DNA from: Ettlia oleoabundans
Lineage: Eukaryota; Chlorophyta; Chlorophyceae; Chlamydomonadales
Length of the DNA: 59,998 nucleotides
Assembly (NCBI GenBank): GCA_019693395.1
Contig: JAAMXP010001106.1
Coordinates: 1 to 59,998 of the forward strand
Direction of reading: 5' to 3'
Shown here: in pieces, positions 44,330 to 55,584 of the stretch
Layout of the letters: each line of letters opens with the position of its first letter
Position numbering within the stretch: position 1 is the stretch's first letter
Translations under genes and position numbers: made by a program
Notes under the pieces: model-generated
Seen by the model: only the letters and a program-made list of their open reading frames with translations
Databases searched by the model: none
Told to the model about the DNA's origin: nothing

Positions 44330-47300
44330 TCACGTCATCAGCTGCTGCTCCACCGCTCTGAACTGCTGAATCGCCTTCTCATGCTGCTCCATGCGCTTTG
44401 CATGTGCTGCCGCCGCTGCCTGCTTGGCCGCTGCCAACGCTGCGGCACGAGCTGCAGGGTCCAACACGCCGACCTCCAACCTGCAAGATGGATTTGCACA
44501 CAGAAACATGGAGCCTGTCGACATCAGTTCAGCAGCTGTTCGATAGTATCAACCAAGAACTGGAGGAAAGGCAGCTGGCAAGCAGTGACTGCTATCCATT
44601 TTCAGACAGCGAATTGAAACAACAGCAGAACACTTGCATGTGCGCCGTTGCAGGCACAGGTTGCAAAGCAGCTTGCCCCACCTCCAGCCATCCCCCACAT
44701 CAAAGTAGCGCAGCTCCCGACCGTCCTCGTCGCTGATGTCCTCTGGCTGCGGTACAGCAAAGCAAGAAAAGCAGTACAGGTCATTGCCAGAAGCAGCAGG
44801 GTAGGTCACGGCGGGGCATTCCAGTGCATTGCATGGCAAAAGAGGGCAAGGTACACAGGCGGAGCGGGGGGGAGTGGCAGCCCATGGCTAGTAAGCTTGG
44901 GAGTCATGCGTCACCCAGTCCACCCCTCACTGGCAGCTGCCCACCCCTCACTGGCAGCCTGGTAGCTCTTCATCCCTTACCTGCGAGTCGCTGCCTTCAG
45001 GGGGAACCAGCAGAAGCGCCTGCTGCGCCGCCTTCACCCGCAGCAGGCGCTCCAGCATCAACTTCAGCTTGCCAACTGTGAGAGACACTGCAGGCAGTGG
45101 AAGGGGGAAATACAGGCGATTGCATGGGACAGCGCAAAAGAAAAAAAAGCCGACATGCCCCCGCTGCGGACACTGCAGGTGAGACCATTGGGTTGCGGTA
45201 TTGCCCGAGGAACATGAACCGGAACTATAACAGACAGGGGGGCAACCCAACTCTCACAGCAGTGCAATACAAGGGTAATTGCTCATACGGTGAGTGGAGG
45301 GCAGCATTATAAACAGCCTACAAGAACCCGGGGCTGGGGATAGGGGGCTGCTGCACCACCCACCCGGCAGCTTCTTCTCCAGGATTTTGCTGCCGTGGCA
45401 GATAGCCAGCCGCGCCATGCTGCTGGCCAGCGCACTGCCGACGGCTGCCTTGGGCGCTGCTGGCGTCAACTCCCCATACTTCTGCATGGCGGCAGCCAGG
45501 GGAAACACCAATTGCAACAGGCACTGCCGCAGCAAGGACTGGAGGCGGCACGAATCATTACATTGGAGAAGCAGAACTGGGCGATAGTTAGCTGGGGAGG
45601 GGTCACAAAGGCGCGTTCGTGAACAGCATATCATCTGGTGGCATCACACAACAGTTGCCACACACCAGCAGCTGGTTTGACCAGCAACCCACCAGAGTTA
45701 GGGCTGCGAAGCGCGGGTGGGACGCCAGCACTGTGGCTCGTGCCGCCTCGTCAGCACCAGCACTCGCCAGCTCATCAGTGACCTGAAGGGTGCACCACGC
45801 AGGGAAAGGCAAATAGTCTGTGCTGTGACATCACATGCAGCGAACGTACTCGAGGAACATCGCTGCCACTAAGCTGAGCAACAGCGTCACTCAGCTGAGC
45901 AACAACCCAAAAGGGTAATGTGCCGTGTTGAAAGCCCACTCCGCTGATGGGACACCATTGGGTGGCAGCTCAATATATAACGCGGGTGAATCACATCACC
46001 AAAGCCAGGCTGCTCTTTGGCACCTATCCACCCCATCAACAAAAACCAAACAGAACTCAGATGGGGCATGTGCTGGCTGCTGGGGCAACCCAGGCCGGCA
46101 CGCAATGCCAACAGGCTGCAGCCAACCCACCTGCCGCAGGTAGTTGACTTCAGCATCCCAGCGTTCTGCGGCGCTGACTGCGCTGGCATTCAGGGCAACC
46201 AGCCGGCTGCAGGGCAAGGTGGTGGCCGGAGGGCAGCACAAAGGGCAGAATTGAGCAGCAACAATGAGATCGAGTGTGATGCTAAAGATGGACTTGCGGA
46301 TACTAGAGGCCTTGGCACCTCAATAGCTGCTTAGACAGCTGCAGCGACATACCCTTTGAGCCATGCAGTCGCACCTGATGCGGGCAATGCATTGATACCG
46401 TGTGAAGCTTGGGGCTTCAACAGTGATCGGGTTGTCAGACAGGCGGGCCTCCTCCAGGGCTGGAAAGCGATCCAGCTGGCTGGCTGCCTCCCAGCTGGAA
46501 AGCCGGTTGGCCCCCAGCATCAAGCACCGCAACATTGTGAAGCCTGCGAGCAGGAGGGTGGGATGCAAGGCAGCATGATGGAAAAGACAGGGAGCTAGCC
46601 TGTTACACATACACATATATGACAGGCAGGCTTGAAATGCTGGCATGGAGGTTGGAATGTCACCGTGAACAAACAGCAACACAGCAACACAGCAGCAGTA
46701 GACAACCACGGGTTAGCAGCTGCCTGCCTGCGTACCTCCGTTGTACTGCACCTCTGATAGCTGGTTGCCGCTGAGCAGCAGAGATCGCAGGCTGGGCAGC
46801 GTGCTCAGCATCGCCACATCAGCCCAGCTACAAAGCGCATTGTCCTCCAAATCCAGTAGCTTCAGCCGCCCAAACGCTGTCGCCAGCAAATGAGCCGTGC
46901 TGCCAGGGTCGCTGCTGTTGTGGTCAGCTGGCTGCTTGAAACTGGCAAGCTTACTTGTAACTTCAGCACCAAAGAATATCCCGCTGGAGCGTTCAGCCGC
47001 CTCTGCTTCCCCTGCAGCGCTGCTATCACCGCCGGAAGTGGGTGCTCCTCCAGGCAGCTGCAAGCTGGTGAGATTGTTGCCGCACAGGTGCAGCTCTCGT
47101 AGGGAGGGCAGCTGCTGGGCTGTAGCCACAGCCTGCTGCCAAGCCACACCGCAGTTGTTCAGCACCAGGATCTGCAGGCCAGTCAGGTTGGCAACAGGTG
47201 CAGGGGGTTCTGGTCCCAAGCTTAGGCTGGGCAGTGCAAGGCGGTTGCTGCTGAGGTTGAGGGTCGCCAGGCTGGGCAAAGCCGCTGCCAACTCAGCCAC

Positions 47301-48093
47301 GAAGCTCCAGCTGGCGATAAGGTTGTCACTGAGATCCAGCTCAGTCAAGCTGGGCAGGCTTGCTTGTAGTGCGGCAGCGCTCCCCTGCAGGGTGTTGATG
47401 GAGCAGCATAACAGGCAGTGAAGGCCAGTTGGCAAAATTGGACCATGAGAAATGCCCAGCGTGGGGCAGTGCTTTGAAGGCCAGACAGATTCACAACGTG
47501 GCATTGCTGCAACACCAGGATACACAGTGAAGGGCAAACAGTTTAATCAAGTTGAAGGAACACGCTGGAAGACGGCAACAGCTCACCACATTGGATATAC
47601 GCTGCTGTGCAAGCACGGCCAGGGCAGCACCCCCGCTGGACAGGCGCCGCGATGACGCGTCTGGTGCCACCAGTTCTACTGCTACACGCCGATTGCCGGC
47701 TGTGGTGACATACAGCTGCTGGGGACCCTGGTCGATGCTGCTATCAACGTTAGGACCGCCGCCGCCGCTGCCGCTTCCCGCCTGCTCTAGCGCTGGGGAC
47801 AGCCCGTAGCGCTCCATCGCCGCGGCCACCAGGGACCGCCCAAGGTCAACAGCCTCCGAAAACTTGGCCAGGCGCACAAACGAGCCTGCTGTGGGGCTGT
47901 GAACACAGGCAAAGTAGCGCCTGCCGCCGTGGATGCCGTCGTGCTTGCCCCGGTCGGCCTCATCGTACTCAATTCCAACCCATGTACCCGGCTGGTCTTT
48001 TATAGTGCCAACATAGCGCACGGTGGCCTTGTGCTTGCCGCCGAGCAGCACCCTTGCCCCTACAGCGGGCTCCTGGGGACCCGTTACCGCCAT
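44330..48093 (-). CDS. TBCE: Tubulin-folding cofactor E
   Basis: Chaperone that binds alpha-tubulin and helps assemble the alpha/beta dimer. ATG 48093 opens MAVTGPQEPAVGARVLLGG and a CAP-Gly domain: WVGIEYDEADRGKHDGIHGG with RYFACVHSPTAGSFVR, where GKHDG is the tubulin-tail-binding motif. A linker with DSSIDQGPQQLYVTT is followed by leucine-rich repeats: LPSLTELDLSDNLIASWSFV, LATLNLSSNRLALPSL, LQILVLNNCGVAWQQAV, LPSLRELHLCGNNL, LLDLEDNALCSWADV, LRSLLLSGNQLSEVQ, LRCLMLGANRLSSWEA. Next are RLVALNASAVSAAERWDAEV and a C-terminal ubiquitin-like domain (QLAICHGSKILEKKLP-type and LKLMLERLLRVKAAQQALLL). This CAP-Gly, LRR, UBL order is diagnostic. The LRR block carries an Ala/Ser-rich insert (GGDSSAAGEAEAAERSS) absent in animals. 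It ends in a coiled-coil Ala/Gln tail, HAKRMEQHEKAIQQFRAVEQ, an unusual extension. Divergent from the next gene. Confidence 0.93.
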
Positions 48094-48544
48094 GTGCAGG
48101 GCTAAATAAGTGATCGAACGCAACTGGCATGAGCTGAATGAGCCAGAAAGGGTGTCAAGCTGCTTGACCTTCCCCCTTTCCTCCCTCACACTTTTTGCGC
48201 AGCCCTTCCAGTCCCTGCTGCCGGTAATATCACATGTATTATGCTGAGAATGCTTCCATTGACAGGCACAGCACCAGGTGGGTCGCTGTGTCGTTTTGCT
48301 CATCACATCCACTCTGTGTGCAACTCCTTCCGGGCTAAGGCGGTGTTATAGTTCTGCAGGACTGCAAGATGCTGCGCTGATCAGAGCCGGCAGGACAAGG
48401 CGAGCGGCAAGGAGCAGACAGCCGGCTGCAACAGCCAAGGCAAGTTCAAGAAGGAGCGCGGCGCAATGCGCTAGCTTGCTGTGTATCATCGCGTTCAAGT
48501 TTTACATGCGATAAAAGCGAAACGAACCGCGGACATTGTTGCAG
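48094..48544. other. Divergent region, TBCE and Gln-rich membrane protein
   Basis: Shared upstream region. On the plus strand 48371-48439 reads ALIRAGRTRRAARSRQPAAT in a transit-peptide-like frame. It ends at CCAAG followed by GCAAGT, a possible GC splice donor joining in phase to 48545. No start codon for it was found. Confidence 0.45.
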
Positions 48545-51106
48545 GCTCTGTTGGGGAGTGGTAGCGACTCAGGTGGTGGTGATGCGGGTAGAGCCGACAT
48601 CAGCAGGCTGCAAGTCTTCCTTGCAACTGGCAACACCAGCAGTGCAGCAGGCAGCCGAGGTGAGGAGTCAGACAACAGGGTTAAGTGCAACAATTCAACA
48701 ATGCGACAGAAAACCGGGACAGAGCTGGTGATTCCGCCTGCCGGGTTGCAATCCGCTCTCGGTGCTCGAGTGACGTGCAGCTGTTGTGTGGCAGTCAGCT
48801 TGCTTCGCCAGTCAAGGTATTACAGGCTTTTATAACAACAATGACAGCACTGGTATCTCACTTGTTGTTTGCATATACCCTTGGATGCCCATTGTACTGC
48901 AGAACTGACTCAGCTTCAAGAGACGCGACCAGCCTCTGGCCTGCCACCGCTGCCCAGCACCAGCGCATGGGCACCAGCCAGGCCCCGCCGTCACCTGCGT
49001 ATGCGGCACGTACAGCGGGAACTGCCATTTGAGCACGAGCAGCAGGAACAGCAGTTGGCAGTTGCAGCCGAGCTGGAAGGGGTGCGCCAGCAGGGGGCTT
49101 CGCCAGCTGTTGCAGCCTCCCAAACGCAGCAGCCATCTGCATCCCCTGGTGCGACATTGGAGCCTGTGGTACAGCAGGGCCGCCAGCAGCTAGCTGCCGC
49201 AGCACATCAGCTGCAGCAGACCGTGCAGCAGAGCAGCGAGGTGCTTCGCGAGTCGACCCTGCGGCTACAGGAGTCGGCAGAGAAAATTCAGCAGCAACTG
49301 GATGTGCAGCGAGCGGCGGTTCAGGGGGCTGCGGCAGGTACCGCCGCTGACGTGGCCAGTGCCTTGCAGCAGGCACAGCAGGCGGTAAGGAGCGGGGGCT
49401 CGGAAGCTGCTGTGCAGTTGCAGCAGCAGCTGACGGCTTTGCAGAAGCTCACAGTCGAGCAGCTGGCAAGTTTGGAGCAGGCAGCAACTTGGGCCCGGCA
49501 GCGCTTTGCGGCATCAGCCATGCAAAGTACAAAGCCCACCACCTCGCATGCAGTGCAAGCTTCCAGAGCGCAGCAGCGACCAGCTGCAAACACGCAGCGG
49601 CAGCAGACGGCTGCATCCGCCAGACGAGTTGAAGCAGCACTGGAAGCAGTGGCTGAGAGGCAGGCGGCTGTAGCAGCAGCCGTGCGGCAGTATGTGGCAG
49701 CGCTCCAGCAGCAGGTGCAACAGCTGCTGGCTGCAGTATCCCGGCTTTACTCAGAGCAGCTGTCCCGCCTAGAAACAGCAGCTGCAAAGCTGCAGCGCCG
49801 GTCGATTTCCATGCTAGGCAGTGGGCGGGCGGCCCCTCAGGCACAGCAGCAGCATCATGAGCGGCCGGCAACCACCGTTCCAACTCGGTCAACTGCTCAG
49901 CAGCAGCAGCAGGCAGTGCAGCAGCAGCAGGCAGCACCTGCAGCACGGCCACGACAGGCAGAAGCTCACCAGGCTGTCGCTCCTCCCAACGCTATCATCC
50001 CTGGCCCGTGGGCAATCCCAGCACCCAACGGCCTGATGCAATGGGCATGGGCTGCAGCGTTTGCAGCAGCGGCACTGGGCCTGCTCCTGCTGCGCCGCCT
50101 GCGGGGCCGGCGCAGGTTGGCACGCACCGCCCAGCAGGCAGTCAGGTGCGGCCCTGGCAGGGCTTGTAGCTACAGTGAGCGGCACTTGCTGGCTGGCTGG
50201 CGGGCTTGTTGTTGGTTGTTCTGTAGGGGAATTGGCTGCTGGCAGCAGAGCATCCTGGTTTGAGTGAGTGTATCTCTCGAAAAGGTTATCCACGTTCTGG
50301 AGCGACGCAAGCACGTCGCGTGACTGTTTGCTTTCATATTGTGGTGCATTTGTGTTTTTCTGGGCCCCATGTGGTTCTGTAGCCCAAGTTCTCCTGATCC
50401 GCAAACATACTAATGCCTGCGTGTGCAGGGAGGCTGAGCAGCGTGCGCGGGCTGCCAAGGCTTACGACCGCACCCGGCAGCGCTTCCAGCGGGCCCTGTT
50501 GGCTGCTGAGGATTTGGAAGGCGCCGACAGCAGCGTATTTGCTGCCGTGGGTCGCAAGGGCCAGCAGACTTCGGCAAGCCCTCCTGCTGCGGGCGAGAAC
50601 GGCTCCAACCCCTTTACAAGGGCACCCACAGCTGGTGATCTTCCTGCTGACAGCACCAGGGCGGGGGGTGTGGCATCACAAGAGGAGGAGGAAGAGGAGG
50701 ATGGCGGCAGCACAGATGTGTTTGACCCCGCCAGCTGGGATGACGACACGCGCAAGCAGTGGGAGGCTTTCGTCTCCAGCAGCAAGGTGCGGGCGGGCTG
50801 CGTGTGTGCGTCTGCGTGCTCCTGCGCTGTGGCAGAAGTCGGGCTCAAAGTCACAGCTTGTGTTGCATGCAGCAGCAGGGCAAAAAGTGGACACCTATGA
50901 TTAACCCCACTGCATTCCTATCTGCCAAGGCTTTTTGCCTTGATTTGTGTGGCCAGTATGCCTCCCCTCATGCGGCTGTTCAAACGCTTCATCCCCACCC
51001 GTCGGCTGCCACCCTGCCACCGCAGGTCAACAGGGACAATTTGTGGGACACTAGTCAGGTGGATGAGGGGCTGCCTGAGGTGTGGGTTGACCTCAACAGA
51101 GAATGA
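48545..51106 (+). CDS. Gln-rich coiled-coil membrane protein, unidentified
   Basis: I do not recognise this gene. An exon at 48545 to about 48659 (ALLGSGSDSGGGDAGRADIS, LQVFLATGNTSSAAG) joins in phase to a long exon from about 48902. That exon encodes about 400 residues dominated by Gln and Ala heptad-like sequence (QLQQTVQQSSEVLRESTLRL, QESAEKIQQQLDVQRAAVQG), which is strongly coiled-coil. A membrane segment follows (LMQWAWAAAFAAAALGLLLL) with a basic stop-transfer RRLRGRRRLAR. After it comes a cytosolic or stromal tail with AEQRARAAKAYDRTRQRFQR, an acidic run, FDPASWDDDTRKQWEAFVSS and the last exon NLWDTSQVDEGLPEVWVDL. The acidic C-terminal domain looks conserved rather than low-complexity. 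The 5' end is uncertain; an upstream Arg/Ala-rich leader suggests organelle targeting. Divergent from TBCE. Confidence 0.7.
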
Positions 51107-51520
51107 AAGACCTCCCTAGCAACCAATCCCGTACCAAACCTCCTCCTGAGTGGCTGTATCATTGATTAACTGACAGACCGCTCTATAGCCAACCTCAGCC
51201 AGCCTCGGTCTATCGCCTGGCATGCATCGTTGATTTGACGGCTGGTCAGCTGACACAACTGACAGACCTTACCAGGCCCAACCCTTATAAAACCTCGCGC
51301 AACAGACTGAACGAAAGACGTTGACGTTCAACAACCAGCATGCTCAAATATGCGATGCCTGCAGCCAAGCATTCTGCATCTGCACCATTACCAGTGACCG
51401 CCAGACAGACCCAGTTTCACTTTTTTGCTGTCCACCAGGCAGCGTTGCGCCTGACATATTTAGCTTGTAACGGGTTCATTTCTGCATTCCATTGATATAT
51501 TCTCTCATGTAACATGCACT
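51107..51520. other. Spacer downstream of the Gln-rich gene
   Basis: A TGTAA at 51466-51470 may end the upstream transcript. The CTGACAGACC motif recurs at about 51170 and 51259. No gene is seen. Confidence 0.5.
51466..51470 (+). terminator. TGTAA polyadenylation signal (Gln-rich protein)
   Basis: TGTAA 360 bp after the stop codon, just before the next plus-strand gene. Confidence 0.4.
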
Positions 51521-54500
51521 ATGCTGCGCCATGACATGCTGACGGGGCGCTTCTTGGACGCTTCCAGGGCCTTTTCTGCCTCTACGCTGCTGCAATACGT
51601 GAACATGCTGTCCTCTACCAGGCTTGCAACACTGGCTCGTCGCCCACCCAGCTGCGCGAGCCTCCTAGCCATGGGAACCGGCCACGTCTCCCACATGCCT
51701 AGCGTCCAGCCCATTGAATCGCCCCAGGCAGCTGCCAGCACCGCCAGTGAGCACTCCAAGGAGGTGGCAGAGGCTGTGCTGCGTGAGGGGCTGCCCCATG
51801 TGCCCGACTCGCTCAAGGTTGGGAGGCAGCACATAACAAGGTTCTTTTTTGGTCCCTTGGACAGGAAGAACCTGTGCCCGTGTGTCTTAGCAAGCTTCTA
51901 TTTGCTGTCAGCCACCTGGCAATGCAGCTGGGGGCGGTTGAAGGGATGCCCTCATGCCGGCGGGCCGCACTAACCTCTCAAACAGCTGGCATTTCTCCTC
52001 CTGTGAAGCGGAGTTATGCCAAGCACTCACACATACCTGTGCGGCTTGTCACGTACTCGTCAGGACCCTGAGAGCATCGCCAACAAGGCGCTGAAGGAAG
52101 CGGCGCGAGAGCTGGAGCGACAGGAGGCGCACCAAACCCAGGAGCATGTAGTGCCCAAGGGAGGTCTGGCAGCGGAGGTGCAGGTATACAGGGCAGCGGA
52201 TGTGGAGTGTGGTAGGGTAGTAAAGGCGTGGTAGTGTGCGAGTAGCCAAAGTGCAGCAAAGGAGTTTGGCGCAGGTGCACCTGTTATGGGAAGCAGATGC
52301 GGGGCGGAAGCGAAAGCCGCTGTAGTTGGGAGGGATGGGAGAGTAAGACACTAGGCAGAGAGGATGAATGTCATTTTTGGTGTTGGAGGAACAAGGTGTT
52401 GGGTTTGAAGGGGATTGGAGTCTGCATCATGCCTTGAGTGCGAACCGCTGCCAAGGCAGCAGTTTGGCGCAGTGCATCGTCCGCCGCAGGCTTACATGCT
52501 CGTCGATGTTATAAGTTGGTCCAAATTGCTTCTTCCCTGCAGTCTGCTGCCGCCCACCGCACCCACCCAGAGGAGAGCGAGGTGGCGGCGCTGGTGCACC
52601 GCGCGGTGGCGGCTGCGATGGGCGGGGAGCAAGCTGAGCTGGCAGATGCAATCATCGATGTGGGTTGTTGTGGGTGTGTGTTTTTTAAGTTTGCTTTGAA
52701 TGCTTTCATTCAAGCGGTGTGTCTGGAGCGAGGTGACGTGCTGTGAGGGTGCTGGCCAGGCCGTCGGCAGAGAGTGAGGGCCAGCTGCAGGGAGTTAGGA
52801 GTACCAGCAACCAGATTATGCACCACAGTGACGCTTCCTGCCTGCATAGTCACTATAAACATCTGGAATCGGCTGCAGGCAGCAGAAGCCAAGGCGGCAC
52901 GCCAGCCACACGAAAAGAGGCCGCACACGGTTGAGGAGGTGCTGAAGGCGGGAGGTGGGTGCTCATCACCGGTTCCTGGATTGTGAAATCTGCCGCCATT
53001 GGATGTTGAACAAGCATGCCCTTTGCTTGGTCGAGCTCAGTTGTTACTGATTTGCAGTGCGGTGGTGAGTGGTCCCCTTGCAATGCTAAACTGGTGACGA
53101 GTATACATAGGTGCATATGCTTTGGTGCGATGTGCTGCTCCCGTCTGCAGCGGCTGAGCTGGAGCATCGCGAGGGGGGGCTGCATGACAAGCATGGCCTA
53201 GCCGCACGTGCCCAGGTGTGGGGGCTTGTCACGCTGTAGGAGGGTGGAGGATGGGCAGTTGAGGTTTTACTAGTGTCCAATAAATGTCCAATAAATGAAG
53301 CATCAGACAGTGTGTATGTAAATCTGCCGGCCATAGTGGTCGATCTCTGCTGCCTGTCTTGGCGTCATTGCCCTCTCCTGCTTGCAGTCTGTGGCTGATC
53401 GCGCCGCGCAAGGGAAGCACCCCGCTGCAGAGGACATAGTGCAGGAGAAGCTCAATCAGCCTGGGAGCGGGTTCTGCGCAGCCTGAGGTTAGCTTGATTT
53501 CTCCCAATTGATGGCCCCACCCCCAGCCAGCACCAGCACGCCGCCTCCCCGCATATGCACGTACACTGTTTCAGCTGCTTGCACGTGGTTTGCTTGCTTT
53601 GCCTTCCTCTTGGTTGTTATAGTGTTGCAATGATGTATTGGTAGTTAGCAATAAGGCGTGTCTGCAACCAAGGCCCAGAAAGCGGCCCAGAAAGCGGCCC
53701 AGAAAGCGGGGTCTGTTGCCGCCACACTGGCGCCAGGGCGATCATGTAGATGCGCATGACTCCCCTCTCCGTCATTGGCTCCGAGACCTACAACTCAACC
53801 CTTAAGGGTTCAAGAGCGATGCAAATGGAACATAACAACTTTGAACCCGCAGAACTCGTCGAGACGATCCTGGAGAACGGCAACCCTCACTTTGGACGCA
53901 ATATAAACGTGCGAGCTGGGTCCGTCTAGCATTTTTAGTAGAAAAATGTCAGAGACTGCTCAGCCAATGACGTGCCGAAATCCCTAGCAGTGGCCTCCGC
54001 CCCAGCTCGCACACGGCAACCGCAAAGGGCTGCGATTTGTGCACACCCCTTTGCTCATCGGCTAGCGCTGTGCTACACCTTTGCCACTCATATCAGCTAT
54101 GGGCTTACGCTTGTTTCTGTTTCCAGAGACCAGAGGAGGTCGCCAACCAAGCCATCAAGCGGGCGGCAGCTAAGCTGGAACACGATGAGATGGTGGGCTC
54201 GCCAACGCACACGTGGGTGCTGCTGCAGGCTTGAATCAGCACTGGGCAAGAGTCCACTCCTCTTAATCCAGCCCATTTTCAGTTACTTTCAACGTACATC
54301 TGAGACATTTTGAGGTCGTTCATTGCAGAGTGGGAGTCAACCGCTATGCCAGCCTGGCATGAGCAACCTGCTGGGCCTGCTTGAGGGTAGCCTTCCCTCT
54401 GCCTGCAGTATGAAGAAGCTGGAAGAGGGAAGTTTGGCCTCTGCAGTGCAGGTAAGTTTGTGTAGTCGGCAATAGTCAGTGACGCTGTTTGCGGCCCTGT

Positions 54501-54840
54501 GATGCCTGCTGGCAGCAGACTTGCTTCCATTGCTGTCAGCCCGGGTTGGCCCCTTAGTTGATTTTGTGGCAATGTTGCGAACAACATTCACAACAGTGAA
54601 CACATTTGCCCTTTCAGTTGGAAGCTTGATCAACATTTCACATGAGTTTCGTACATCGACCTGCATCCTGAGATGCAACCTGCATTACAGAGACAATAAT
54701 GCTAGCATGACCTCTGCTTTTAATTGCCGCTGCTGTGCAGAAAGTAGCGCAGCACACTGGACGCCCAGACCTGAATCCGACAGTACAGGCGGTGCACGAT
54801 CGTGTGCGGAAGATGCACGAGGTGGAGCACGACAACTAGC
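51521..54840 (+). CDS. LEA / seed-maturation-protein-like stress protein, organelle-targeted
   Basis: ATG 51521 opens an N-terminal leader rich in Ser, Arg and Ala (MLRHDMLTGRFLDASRAFSA), likely mitochondrial or plastid. Exons then give short Ala/Glu/His/Lys-rich hydrophilic repeats: SKEVAEAVLREGLPHVPDS, DPESIANKALKEAARELERQ, VVPKGGLAAEVQSAAAH, SEVAALVHRAVAAAMGGEQA, RPHTVEEVLKAGGAAELEH, LAARAQSVADRAAQGKHPAA, then RPEEVANQAIKRAAAKLEHD, KKLEEGSLASAVQKVAQHTG and VHDRVRKMHEVEHDN. The units starting DPESIANKAL and RPEEVANQAI, each leading to a GG or EGS-LA-A-VQ end, look like repeats of the SMP (LEA group) type. Such proteins are linked to desiccation tolerance. Assignment rests on composition and repeat logic, not on a search. 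The middle (53480-54120) is unclear and includes a 12-bp repeat and a small ORF. Confidence 0.6.
53673..53708 (+). repeat. 12-bp tandem repeat x3 encoding AQKA
   Basis: GCCCAGAAAGCG three times without mismatch. In one frame it reads KAQKAAQKAAQKAGSVAA, similar to LEA-type Ala/Lys repeats, so it may be part of an exon of the surrounding gene, but no in-phase acceptor was confirmed. Confidence 0.75.
53750..53929 (+). CDS. Small ORF (59 aa) of unknown origin
   Basis: ATG 53750 to TAG 53927-53929. The sequence includes MRMTPLSVIGSETYNSTLKG and ELVETILENGNPHFGRNINV. Composition differs from neighbours (more Asn, Thr, Ile, fewer Ala/Gln), and the DNA is less GC-rich. It lies inside an unresolved intron of the LEA-like gene. 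It could be a transferred or transposon-derived fragment, or chance. Confidence 0.3.
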   Translation: MRMTPLSVIGSETYNSTLKGSRAMQMEHNNFEPAELVETILENGNPHFGRNINVRAGSV

Positions 54841-55584
54841 GGAGTAAGGCTGGCGGCAGTCAGACGCAGGTGGAGCTCTACATCTCCTTTGCACCTGGCA
54901 CACCCAGCTCTTGCTGCCTTGGCTTACTTGGTGCCGAATTGGCGCCCATTGCAATGGTTACCATTTTCAGTTGAAAGCCTCTATGGAATCAAGTACACCA
55001 CGACATAGCCTGTTTGGAGTACACATGCCAAACCGCCTTCCACACAACTGCCCATGCTGTGCCTCTTCAACCGCACAGCAGGATGCCGCCGCTATTACTA
55101 GACACGCCTCTGCCACATGCAACAATTGCCCATCGAGTTTCCGTGCTTCAGTGCCCTTTTACGTTAACCCAGGACCCTCAGCGGCACAAAGGCCGGCAAG
55201 CCCGCGTCGCGCTTGAAATTGAACTCCCTGCTGCCCCCGTCGGAAGTGGTGCACGTCCATTTCCAACTGGCGCCTGTTTAATCGCCATTACAGCGCCCAC
55301 GCGCTGGTAGAAGCAGTAGGACAGGAGCAGGGCGGCGCTCCGGGGAAGCGATCGAAACCAGGCCCTGCTCCGGCTCTGAGGGCCCGCGCAGCGGCTCAGG
55401 CGGTTGCTATATTGTCCCAGGTGCGTTGCAACGCCGATTCAGGCACCCCCATCGCGTATCGCTCGCTGCAGGCGCCTGCCATTCAAGCGGGGGGCGGCGC
55501 CATTCTCTGCTGCTGGCTCCTCTCTGCTCTTGTCCGCTTCTCACCTCTTGCTTCTGCATGTTATCGTTGGGCAGGAAAACGTCA
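54841..55584 (+). other. Possible unassigned exons upstream of the next gene
   Basis: Two stretches look coding on the plus strand. One is about 55169-55240, after an AG acceptor (DPQRHKGRQARVALEIELPA, or in another frame SRLKLNSLLPPSEVVHVHFQ). The other is about 55292-55420 (AHALVEAVGQEQGGAPGKRS to AAQAVAILSQ, then GTGCG). I could not chain them in one phase to each other or to the following gene. They may be its 5' exons or a separate small gene. Confidence 0.35.
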
